This document shows, piece by piece, positions 51,928-59,337 of a DNA stretch of 64,000 nucleotides. Below the pieces are notes generated by a model. That model had not been told where the DNA came from and did not search any database. It saw nothing but the letters and a program-made list of their open reading frames with translations. The stretch lies in assembly GCF_014042355.1 (NCBI RefSeq), contig NZ_JACEZU010000013.1, positions 152,607 through 216,606 on the forward strand. The letters run 5' to 3'. Position numbers and translations under genes: made by a program. The stretch's first letter is position 1. Each line of letters begins with the position of its first letter. This DNA comes from Rugamonas apoptosis (lineage in GTDB: Bacteria; Pseudomonadota; Gammaproteobacteria; Burkholderiales; Burkholderiaceae_D).

Positions 51928-51941
51928 CCTGGCCCATCCCC

Positions 51942-52721
51942 TTAAATCTGCACTTCGTCTTTGAGATCGGACCAAATCTTCCTGGACAGATCGATAAATT
52001 CCCCTGTGTACCGCGCCGTCGACACGTCGCGAGGGCGCGGCAAACCGATGTCATAACTGCATTTGACTGAACCGGGTCCCTTCGACAGCACCACCACCCG
52101 GTCACCGAGCGCGATGGCTTCCTCGATATCGTGCGTCACGAACACAACCGACGCCTTCTTCTCGGACCACAGGCCCAGCAGCTCATCCTGCATCAGCGCC
52201 CGCGTCTGCACGTCAAGGGCCGAAAATGGTTCGTCCATCAGCAGTATCTTCGGCTCGTTGATAAATGTCTGCGCCAGCGCCACCCGCTTGCGCATCCCGC
52301 CGGAAAGCTGATGGGGAAAATGGTGCTCGAAGCCGGCCAGTCCGACCCGGCGGACCCAATGCGCCGCCATCTCGCGCGCCTGGGCCGCCGGCTTGCCGCG
52401 ATAAATGGGGCCAACGGCAACGTTGTCGAGCACATTCTTCCAGGGAAAGACGGCATCGGCCTGGAACACGAAACCGATGTCCGGATCGATCCCCGTCACC
52501 GGCTTGCCGAACACTTCGACCGTGCCGGTCGACGGTGGGTTCAGTCCTGTGATCATGCCTAGCGTCGTCGACTTGCCGCAGCCGGTGGGACCGACAATAA
52601 CGCAAAAGTCTCCTTCATTCACCGTCAGGCTGAAGTCGCGCAACGCCAGCGTGACCTTGCCGGCCGGACTGATGAACTGGCGGCTGACGTTCTTGAGCTC
52701 AATGGCAACCCTGCGCATCAT
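51942..52721 (-). CDS. ABC transporter ATP-binding protein, NitT/TauT type
   Basis: ATPase of 259 residues: Walker A GPTGCGKSTT near 44, Q loop FVFQADAVFPWKNVLDN, signature LSGGMRKRVALAQ, Walker B ILLMDEPFSALD and switch VTHDIEEA, all intact. Start ATG 52721 overlaps the stop of the binding-protein gene; the second codon is also ATG. It energises the permease encoded next. Confidence 0.95.
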   Translation of the reverse strand: MMRRVAIELKNVSRQFISPAGKVTLALRDFSLTVNEGDFCVIVGPTGCGKSTTLGMITGLNPPSTGTVEVFGKPVTGIDPDIGFVFQADAVFPWKNVLDNVAVGPIYRGKPAAQAREMAAHWVRRVGLAGFEHHFPHQLSGGMRKRVALAQTFINEPKILLMDEPFSALDVQTRALMQDELLGLWSEKKASVVFVTHDIEEAIALGDRVVVLSKGPGSVKCSYDIGLPRPRDVSTARYTGEFIDLSRKIWSDLKDEVQI

Positions 52722-53710
52722 CTCGCCGCCTTCACGAATTCGGTGGTGTAGGTGTTGGCCAGGTTGATGCTCTTACCCTGCACCGCCTTATCGAACCCGT
52801 TCAGCACCTTTAGTACCGTGGCCGGGCCGCCCTCCGGCATCAGCCCATTTTCGGTGAACATGGCCTTGCTGCCCTCGAGGGCGTCGATATACTGCTGCTT
52901 GTTGGCCGCATAATAATCGACCGGCATCTTCTCGGTGATCTCGCGCGCGCTATGGCTATGTATATATCGCAGCGCCTTGGCGAACGCGCCCACGAGCTTC
53001 TGCACCTGCTCCTTGTGCGTGTTCACCCAGGCGCTGGGCATATACAGGCAGGCGGCCGGATAGGCGCCGCCCAGCGCCGCCTCCGTCCCCTTGGCCGTGC
53101 GCAGATCGACCAGGATAGATGCCCCGCCGCTCGATACCAGGCGCGACACGGTCGGTTCTGTCGTCATGCCGGCATCGATTTTCCCTTGCCCCATGGCGGC
53201 AATGAACGTGGAGCCGGCGCCCACCGGCAGGGTGGTAAATTCACTGCTCTTGATGCCGGCCTTGGCGGCGAGATACTGGGTCAGGAAATTGGTTGACGAA
53301 CCCAGCCCCGTCACGCCCAGGGTCTTGCCACGAAAATCAGCGGGCGACTTGATATCCTTGGCCGCCGCCTTGGAAACCAGGATTACTTCGCCCGGCGCCT
53401 GGCTGAATTGCGACACCGATTCGACCATCTTGCCGCGCGCCTGCAAATCGATGGTGTGGTCGTAGAACCCGATCACGCCCTGCGCCGCACCGGACAACAT
53501 CTCCGTTTCGGCATTGACACCGGCCGGTTCGCTCAGCAGCTCGATCTCCAGGCCAGTCTCCTTCAGATAGCCCAGCTGTTCCGCCAACTTGGCCGGCAGG
53601 TAGATCTGCTTCTCTATGCCGCCCACCATGATGGTGATTTTCTCGGATGCGTGCGCACCGGTTGCGGCCAGCAGCATGAGGGCGGCCAGCGACTTACGAT
53701 AGTGGTACAT
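52718..53710 (-). CDS. Periplasmic binding protein, NMT1/SsuA-like
   Basis: Protein of 330 residues with signal peptide MYHYRKSLAALMLLAATGAHA and an NMT1/SsuA-type fold: IYLPAKLAEQLGYLKETGLE near 36, GVIGFYDHTIDLQARGKMVE near 78, and FRGKTLGVTGLGSSTNFLTQ near 127. Such proteins bind sulfonates, nitrate, aromatic acids or thiamine precursors; the ligand is open. GGAG precedes the ATG. A stem-loop lies in its leader, and a porin gene is upstream on the same strand. Confidence 0.93.
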   Translation of the reverse strand: MYHYRKSLAALMLLAATGAHASEKITIMVGGIEKQIYLPAKLAEQLGYLKETGLEIELLSEPAGVNAETEMLSGAAQGVIGFYDHTIDLQARGKMVESVSQFSQAPGEVILVSKAAAKDIKSPADFRGKTLGVTGLGSSTNFLTQYLAAKAGIKSSEFTTLPVGAGSTFIAAMGQGKIDAGMTTEPTVSRLVSSGGASILVDLRTAKGTEAALGGAYPAACLYMPSAWVNTHKEQVQKLVGAFAKALRYIHSHSAREITEKMPVDYYAANKQQYIDALEGSKAMFTENGLMPEGGPATVLKVLNGFDKAVQGKSINLANTYTTEFVKAAR

Positions 53711-53735
53711 ATTGTCTCCATGATTATATTTTTTA

Positions 53736-53768
53736 GGGTACGTCTACGCCAGTATGCGCGACGTACCC
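53736..53768 (-). promoter_or_regulatory. Stem-loop in the leader of the ABC transporter operon
   Basis: GGGTACGTC (53736-53744) pairs with GACGTACCC (53760-53768), loop of 15 bases. On the transcribed strand it is followed by TAAAAAATATAATC rather than a U tract, so it is unlikely to be a simple terminator. It may process or stabilise mRNA between the porin and the binding-protein gene. Confidence 0.45.
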
Positions 53769-53818
53769 TTTCAATTGGCTTTCACCGGCCCGCCGGCGAC
53801 GCGGGCCGGCACCATGGA

Positions 53819-55150
53819 TCAGAACTTGAAACGCATCCCCGTCGCCGCTTCGCTCTGCGACTTGAAGCCATTCGCCTGGGCGGCCAGATAGCCGCCATCC
53901 GTGGTCAGACGATCCAGCGCCAGATACAGCTCGGTGCGCTTGTCAAAGTGATAGAACACGGAACCATACAAGGTCTTGCGCTTGCCGGTGACACTGTGCG
54001 TCGCGTTGGCGGTGTTGGCGTAGGCGTTGAGCACGAAGCCACCGCCGTTGACGGCGGCGTTGTCGGCGTTCATGGTCTGCCAGCCGGCCTCGTAATCGAG
54101 CTTGCCACCCGGGGTGAACTTGGCCGACACGGTGTAGGCCTTGTCCTGGCGATCACCGATCAGGCTTGGCTGCTCCGCCCGGTAATGAATATAGCCGGCG
54201 TTCAGGCGCACCGGACCGACCTTGTAGTTGCCGCCGACAGAGTAAGAGGTGTGGGTAAAACCGTTGACATTGGCGGTATTGTAGAAGCCCGACAGATTGA
54301 ACCGGCCGGCGTTATAGGCCAGGCCCAGCGACTTGGTCGATCCCGTGTCGAAGTCGCCAGGGATGCCGCCCAGCTGATAGCCGGCGCCAAGCACGAAGTC
54401 GCCGATCTTCTTCTTCCACACGATACCCTTGTCGTAGCGGGTGCCGGTGGCGCTGCCCGAATAGAAGATCAGCTGTTTGAAGTTGTTGTTGTTGCTATAA
54501 CCGCCTTCCTCCAGGGTCACGCCGGCCGAGCCGTAAGGGTCGCCGTAGATCTTCGAGAATTCCCGCGCCACGGTGTTCTGGCGGCCCAGCGTCAGCTTGC
54601 CCAACGCATCGCTCTCGAGCCCCAGCCAGGCGTCGCGGTTAAACAGCACGCCCGGGGTGTCCATGCTGCCGGTCGGCAGTTCATACTCGCTTTCCAGCAT
54701 GAAGATGGCTTTCAGGCCATCCGTGTCCTTCAGCGCATGCTGTCCCTCCAGGCCCCAGCGGTTGCCGCTGAAATAGGCCACCGACATGTCGTTCAAGGTA
54801 TCGCCGGCCGCGTTGGCGTTGCTCTTATGGCTCAGACTCAGGTCGATCAGGCCATACAGGCGCACGAAGTCGCCGCCATCGCGGTATACCAGGCCCTCCC
54901 CGGCGGGCTGGGTGACGGTGGCCGTACGGGGCGCGGCGGGGGCCGCGCTGCTGCTGGCCGCGCTGGCCGCATTGGCCTGCTGGATCTTGGCCAGTGCCTC
55001 CTGCGCCTGCTGGGCCGCCAACATGGCGTCGGCCGCGGCCTTTTGCGCCTGAACCAGGGCCTGCTGCAGGTCCTGGGGAGTACCCGTCTGGGCATGGGCC
55101 TGGCCGGACATTGCCGCCAACAGGGCGGTTACCATCAGTGTTTTTTGCAT
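53819..55150 (-). CDS. Outer-membrane porin with N-terminal helical region
   Basis: Porin of 443 residues of the betaproteobacterial type (Porin_4). Signal peptide to Ala20 (MQKTLMVTALLAAMSGQAHA), then an unusual Ala/Gln-rich helical stretch at about 25-62 (QALVQAQKAAADAMLAAQQA), an Ala/Ser/Pro linker, and the barrel: LYGLIDLSLSHKSNANAAGD, SGNRWGLEGQHALKDTDGLK, and the terminal strand ending MRFKF with C-terminal Phe for outer-membrane insertion. The helical part may bind peptidoglycan or form a trimeric stalk. It is divergent from a two-component system and upstream of an ABC importer, so it likely gives outer-membrane entry for the same solute. Confidence 0.92.
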   Translation of the reverse strand: MQKTLMVTALLAAMSGQAHAQTGTPQDLQQALVQAQKAAADAMLAAQQAQEALAKIQQANAASAASSSAAPAAPRTATVTQPAGEGLVYRDGGDFVRLYGLIDLSLSHKSNANAAGDTLNDMSVAYFSGNRWGLEGQHALKDTDGLKAIFMLESEYELPTGSMDTPGVLFNRDAWLGLESDALGKLTLGRQNTVAREFSKIYGDPYGSAGVTLEEGGYSNNNNFKQLIFYSGSATGTRYDKGIVWKKKIGDFVLGAGYQLGGIPGDFDTGSTKSLGLAYNAGRFNLSGFYNTANVNGFTHTSYSVGGNYKVGPVRLNAGYIHYRAEQPSLIGDRQDKAYTVSAKFTPGGKLDYEAGWQTMNADNAAVNGGGFVLNAYANTANATHSVTGKRKTLYGSVFYHFDKRTELYLALDRLTTDGGYLAAQANGFKSQSEAATGMRFKF

Positions 55151-55220
55151 CAGTATGTCTCCTTGTTATATTTGGTCGCTGATCAACGTGCCAGCGATGG
55201 CACGGCTCAACGCGATCCAA

Positions 55221-55252
55221 TGTAGGACTCACATACCTACAATTTGCCTACA
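55221..55252. promoter_or_regulatory. Phased CCTACA repeats, probable response-regulator box
   Basis: CCTACA occurs at 55236-55241 and 55247-55252, exactly 11 bases apart (one helical turn), with an inverted TGTAGG at 55221-55226. Tandem half-sites with this phase are what OmpR/PhoB-type regulators bind. They lie between the porin and the response-regulator gene, so both may be controlled. Confidence 0.6.
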
Positions 55253-55342
55253 GCCAATTTCTTGTGGAAAAAATAGTACAGTGCCTGGATATCGGCCGCG
55301 ATAGCCGCACACGGCCCGCAAAAATCCATTACGCTGGGCGCC

Positions 55343-56020
55343 ATGAAACTATTGCTCGTAGAAGACAACCGGGAATTGTCAAGCTGGCTGACCCGCTTGC
55401 TTAAACAGTCCGCGTTCGCCGTGGAACAGGCGTTCAGTGGCGAAGAGGCCAGCCATTTGCTGATGACGCAGTGCTATGACGCCATCCTGCTCGACCTGAC
55501 CCTGCCCGGCATGAATGGTCAGACGGTATTGAAGAACCTGCGCAGCAAACATAACGCGGTACCCGTACTCATCATCAGCGCCCAAAACACCCTGCAACAT
55601 GTCGTCGAGAATCTCAATCTCGGCGCCGACGACTACCTGGCGAAGCCGTTCGACATCCTCGAACTGGAAGCGCGCCTGCGCTCCCTGTTGCGGCGCGCCA
55701 GCGGCACGGCCAACCCGGTGATCACCTGCGGCGACCTGCAGTACGACAGCAATACCAAACGCTTCAGCAGCTGCGTTGGGGAGCTGAACCTGACGCCGCG
55801 CGAACACGCGGTGCTCGAGGCGCTGATACGCCAGAGCGGAAAAACCGTGTCCAAGAAGAAGCTCGCCGATGACCTGTTCACACTCGATGATTCTGTCTCG
55901 CCGAAGGCACTGGAAGTGTACGTGCTGCGGTTGCGTAAGAAACTCGAACAATCAAGTGCCCAGATCATCACCCTGCGTGGGCTCGGTTACATGCTCAGCC
56001 ATGTCACACCAGCCAGCTAG
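55343..56020 (+). CDS. OmpR-family response regulator (TctD-like)
   Basis: Regulator of 225 residues. Receiver domain 1-115 with acidic pocket Glu7/Asp8, phospho-acceptor Asp51 in LLDLTLPGMNG and Lys in DDYLAKPFD. The C-terminal winged helix (about 130-222) contains LNLTPREHAVLEALIRQSGK and SPKALEVYVLRLRKKLEQSS, ending TLRGLGYML. It is co-transcribed with the kinase gene, which it overlaps, and is probably activated to induce the divergent porin and transporter genes. Confidence 0.95.
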   Translation: MKLLLVEDNRELSSWLTRLLKQSAFAVEQAFSGEEASHLLMTQCYDAILLDLTLPGMNGQTVLKNLRSKHNAVPVLIISAQNTLQHVVENLNLGADDYLAKPFDILELEARLRSLLRRASGTANPVITCGDLQYDSNTKRFSSCVGELNLTPREHAVLEALIRQSGKTVSKKKLADDLFTLDDSVSPKALEVYVLRLRKKLEQSSAQIITLRGLGYMLSHVTPAS

Positions 56021-57464
56021 CCCGATGCGCAGCCTGAAGAGCCGCCTGGCCGTCTGGATCCTGCTGCCCACCATCGCCATCTCCGCGGCCGACCTGTTCT
56101 TCAGCTATCACCGTGCCGAACAGATCGCGGCGCTGGTGCAACAGCAACTGCTCATCGGTTCGGCGAAGATCATTTCCGAGCAGCTCTCAAGCGTGGACGG
56201 CGGCTATGAGATCAACGTGCCGCCGGCCGCATTTGAATTATTCGCCAACAAGTATCATGACCGGATATTCCTTTCCGTCCACACCAAGAGCGGCTTGCTG
56301 ATCGCCGGCGACGGAGAGCTGCCCGCCTATTCCAGGCCCCTGCAAGTGGAGCAGGAAACGTTCTTCCAGTCCACGCTGCGCGGCGAACCGGTGCGTGTCA
56401 TCGCCTACAAGCACGCTCTGCCCAGCACTACCTCAAGCGACTATGCCGTCACCCAGATCGCCCAGACCATGCATGGCCACGACGCGTTTCGCGACGATCT
56501 GCTGCGTCTGACCGTCCGGGAACACCTGACCCTGCTGTCCATCCTGATCGTGGGTCTGCTCATCGCATTGCGCTGGACGCTCAAGCCATTGATCGAATTC
56601 GGACAGCAACTGCGGCAACGCCAACCGGGTTCGCTGGAGCGGCTCGATGTGCACCAGGCACCGGCCGAACTGACACCGATCATCGTCGCGATGAACGACT
56701 ACGCCAGCCGTCTCGATCGCACCTTGGGGGCCTACGAGCAGTTCGTCGCCAACACCGCCCATCACCTGCGCACCACCTTCGCCATCCTGACCTCGCAGAT
56801 CAACTTCGGCAGGCGCAGCCCCGGACTCGATTCAACCCAGCAGGAAGTGCTGGATGCGCTGAACAAGGCTGTCATACACGGCAACAAAGTGATCAACCAG
56901 TTGCTCGTGCTGGCGACGGTTGAACAGGCTGGCCGCGAAAAAAACACGGCCAACGAGGTGGCGCTTGCTCCCATCTTGCTGCAGGTGATGGAGGAGCTGG
57001 CACCACTGGCGCAACAGAAGCACATCGAACTGGGCGTCGATACCCTGGATGAGGAAGCAACCGTGTGCGCGCAAACCTTCCTGCTGCGCGAAGTGGTGAC
57101 GAACTTGCTGGACAATGCAATCCAGCATATTCCACCGGACGGTAGCATCACGGTGTCGTTGAACCGCGTTGGCACGACGGCAGTCATGTGTGTCGATGAC
57201 AATGGCCCTGGCATTCCCATCGCAGAACGGGAAAAGGTATTTGAACGCTTCTACCGGCTAGACCGGAGCCGCGTCAACAGTTCCGGCCTGGGCCTGGCTA
57301 TTGTGAGGGAAATTTGCCATGCCTTGCATGCCGACGTAACACTATCGACGACGGAAAATAACGCTGGTCTACGCGTGCAAGTAACCTTTCCGCTTGCTCA
57401 GGCTGAGGTCGCCCCAGAAAAAATCGAAACCTTGAACATCGCACATGCCGATGACGCCACCTAG
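56001..57464 (+). CDS. Sensor histidine kinase (TctE-like)
   Basis: Membrane kinase of 487 residues with two membrane helices (about 17-35 and 172-192) around a periplasmic sensor like the 2CSK_N domain of TctE. HAMP-like segment to about 240, H box FVANTAHHLRTT with phospho-His254, N box EVVTNLLDNAIQHIP, G1 VDDNGPGIP and G2 GLGLAIV. The residue after the phospho-His is His rather than the usual Glu/Gln, and RTT replaces RTP. ATG 56001 overlaps the regulator by 20 bases; ATG 56025, four bases after its stop, is equally possible. TctE relatives sense carboxylates. Confidence 0.92.
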   Translation: MSHQPASPMRSLKSRLAVWILLPTIAISAADLFFSYHRAEQIAALVQQQLLIGSAKIISEQLSSVDGGYEINVPPAAFELFANKYHDRIFLSVHTKSGLLIAGDGELPAYSRPLQVEQETFFQSTLRGEPVRVIAYKHALPSTTSSDYAVTQIAQTMHGHDAFRDDLLRLTVREHLTLLSILIVGLLIALRWTLKPLIEFGQQLRQRQPGSLERLDVHQAPAELTPIIVAMNDYASRLDRTLGAYEQFVANTAHHLRTTFAILTSQINFGRRSPGLDSTQQEVLDALNKAVIHGNKVINQLLVLATVEQAGREKNTANEVALAPILLQVMEELAPLAQQKHIELGVDTLDEEATVCAQTFLLREVVTNLLDNAIQHIPPDGSITVSLNRVGTTAVMCVDDNGPGIPIAEREKVFERFYRLDRSRVNSSGLGLAIVREICHALHADVTLSTTENNAGLRVQVTFPLAQAEVAPEKIETLNIAHADDAT

Positions 57465-57548
57465 TCCGCCGCCTTGCTCCATAGCGAACATGACACATCT
57501 ATAGCCTCTCGACGTGCTTCCAGGGCGGACAATGGCGTTATTCATTAC

Positions 57549-57737
57549 TCAATTTCGATAGTAGTCGCCTCGATGTTCACCGCTGTCACGATCGTGATTA
57601 CCGTTGTGATAATTATCATCGCGATCCCTGCGTTCATGACTCCCGGCGCGGTCCCTCCCGTCGCCGTACAGTGGTGAAACGACGCAGCCACTCAAAACGA
57701 TGGCAGCGGAACATAAAATAATGAGCGTCTTCATCAT
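57549..57737 (-). CDS. Small Asp/Arg/His-rich lipoprotein
   Basis: Lipoprotein of about 62 residues. MMKTLIILCSAAIVLSGC has a lipobox LSGC. The mature part is almost all charged (RDRAGSHERRDRDDNYHNGN), ending DYYRN. GGAG lies before the ATG pair at 57737/57734. No function is known to me; His/Asp richness could bind metal. It stands alone between the kinase and the IS remnants. Confidence 0.65.
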   Translation of the reverse strand: MMKTLIILCSAAIVLSGCVVSPLYGDGRDRAGSHERRDRDDNYHNGNHDRDSGEHRGDYYRN

Positions 57738-57904
57738 CGACTCCATGTTGGGAAAGTAACTCACTTATAACGTCAAGGCCATGCGTCAGTCTGTGCGGCA
57801 AGGCACCTTGCGGTGGCCAAGAAATTTCGGACACAACAATATGTTCACGTACTGCCATTTTGATCCGCTTGGATTCCATGGACACTTTGGGTCCGAGAAT
57901 TCGG

Positions 57905-58290
57905 TCGGTTTCCCGTTCATAGGCGGCGGGCGACAGATTGCCCAATGCTGATTTGATACGCTTGCAGTTATCGAAGCCGACGATGTAGTCGACGATGTCG
58001 GCCTTGGCCTCGGCGTGGTTGGCATGTTGGCGTTGCCAGACGCGCTCCATCTTGAGGTTCAGGAAGAATCGTTCGGCCATTGCGTATCCCAGCAGTTCCC
58101 TTTACGCCTCATGCTGCAGACAAGACCGTTCTGTGACAGGAGAGCCTGGTATAACTCGCTGGCATATTGGGCGTGCTCTGAATGGACAATCAGGTCAGGC
58201 ACTGGATGGCGCTGCTGGATGGCCATGTTCAACGCGTCGCAAGCTAGCTAGGCGGGCGTGCTCGGCGCCATGGCCCAGCCGACCACCTTG
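57905..58290 (-). pseudogene. IS3 transposase OrfB, C-terminal part
   Basis: KVVGWAMAPSTPA, a stop, LACDALNMAIQQRHPVPDLI, YASELYQALLSQNGLVCSM and, after a frame change, MAERFFLNLKMERVWQRQ with GNLSPAAYE. The catalytic HSDRGSQY region reads HSEHAQY, with the Asp lost and bases missing, so it is inactive. Confidence 0.8.
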
Positions 58291-58294
58291 CGTG

Positions 58295-58508
58295 TAATGA
58301 CCCAGCGAAATCTGCTCAACTTACGCGGCTAATGCAAAAGTCGCCGCCGGGGTTTGCATCCGGAGCGCCTGGTGCGGGCGCTTGTGGTTGTAAAACTGAA
58401 TCCAGTCGCCGATCACACGGCTGTCCAGCGTTTTACCTCTTCGTCCATCTTCGTACTCACTGTCAATTTCCTCAATTATGACGTGAGCAGGAATTCACTG
58501 GGTCGTTA
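58295..58508 (-). mobile_element. Nested 214-bp miniature derived from an IS2-like IS3 element
   Basis: Ends are inverted relatives: TAATGACCCAGCGAAATC from 58295 and TAACGACCCAGTGAATTC inward from 58508. Inside, reading the minus strand, is the start of one orfA (MDEEVKRWTA) directly joined to the end of orfB (DWIQFYNHKRPHQALRMQTP). So almost the whole IS is deleted, while both ends remain. Confidence 0.75.
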
Positions 58509-58998
58509 CATGCGCGCGTATCGGTCCAGCACGACGGCAAAATACCGCCAGCCAGCACCAGTACGGATATACGTGAGGTCGGACACGTACCCCATGTTGG
58601 CGCGGACAGATTGAACTGTCGGTTCTGCACATTGGCGGCGATTGGCAAGTCGTGCTTGCGGTTGATCGTGTGCACGAATTTACGTTTCCAGACCAGATTC
58701 AACGCGGCCCGGCGCATCAAGCTGCGCACCTTTTAGCGCCCGATGCGAAAGCCGGCGTTGGCCATGGCGCTCACCAGCCGGCGGCGGCCGTAGCTTTGCT
58801 GGCTCGCTTGAAATTCGGCTTTCAGGTGCGCGCTGACCTTACACACCTTGGGCTTGGTCGAACGCCGGCGCGCATCGTAATAGCCGGATCGGCTGACGTC
58901 CAGAACGCGGCAGCTCTGTTGGACCGGACGGTCTCCTTTTGCAGTTGATAAACGAACCGATAAATCATTTCATTTCGCGGGCAAGGAAGGCCGATGCT
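58509..58998 (-). pseudogene. IS3 transposase OrfB, N-terminal part
   Basis: Fragments in shifting frames: RVLDVSRSGYYDARRRSTKP, SLMRRAALNLVWKRKFVHTI, KHDLPIAANVQNRQFNLSAP and TYIRTGAGWRYFAVVLDRYA. Several in-frame stops show it is dead. It should have continued into the 57905-58290 segment before the nested insertion. Confidence 0.75.
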
Positions 58999-59001
58999 TT
59001 T

Positions 59002-59262
59002 TTAGATGGTCACGTCCTGCCGCAATTGTTGACTTTCCAATTCGAATTGCCGAATGCGCTGCTGTTCGGCAGTCAGCGGCTTGCCGATGCCCGGCTGGCC
59101 GCTCTGCTCGGCACTGTATTGCGCCAGCCAGCGCCGGATGGCAGTTGGGCCAATGTCCATGCTTTCGTTGACGTTCTGGATGCTCAGCCTCTGCTCTTTG
59201 ATCATCCTGACCACTTCCAGCTTCAGGCTCGGATCGAATGTTTTGCGTTTTCTTGTTGTCAT
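59002..59262 (-). CDS. IS3-family OrfA helix-turn-helix protein
   Basis: Protein of 86 residues, first reading frame of the IS3 element: MTTRKRKTFDPSLKLEVVRM, then the HTH_28-type segment SIQNVNESMDIGPTAIRRWL and a leucine-zipper-like end RIRQFELESQQLRQDV. OrfA normally joins OrfB by -1 frameshifting. Here the frame looks intact while OrfB is broken, so the protein alone cannot transpose. Confidence 0.8.
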   Translation of the reverse strand: MTTRKRKTFDPSLKLEVVRMIKEQRLSIQNVNESMDIGPTAIRRWLAQYSAEQSGQPGIGKPLTAEQQRIRQFELESQQLRQDVTI

Positions 59263-59337
59263 GCTTCAACTCCTCAGACGGTGGATTTTCCACTTATTGA
59301 GGTGTCCGGGTAAATTAGACCACGGCATCCGAGCCGC

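Larger units (their letters stand above)
57905..59323 (-). mobile_element. Decayed IS3-family element, with a second one inserted
   Basis: Remains of an IS3-family insertion sequence: orfA near one end and a broken orfB. A terminal region TAATTTACCCGGACACC at about 59305-59321 matches the kind of end seen in this family. The orfB frame is interrupted by several stops and by a 214-bp nested element at 58295-58508. It lies just after the stop of the chemoreceptor gene. Confidence 0.75.

Noticed and set aside
53785..53809. GC-rich hairpin CCGGCCCGC/GCGGGCCGG after the porin as an intrinsic terminator
   Set aside because: The stem is strong but no T tract follows on the transcribed strand; it could be Rho-associated, but I cannot support a terminator call.
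53408..55225. Plus-strand open frame of 605 codons
   Set aside because: Antisense to the porin and binding-protein genes, no family motifs, no ribosome binding site.
57634..58080. Intact 148-residue protein on the minus strand
   Set aside because: Only its first 58 residues are coding-like and they are the end of an IS3 OrfB; the rest is read-through into unrelated DNA.
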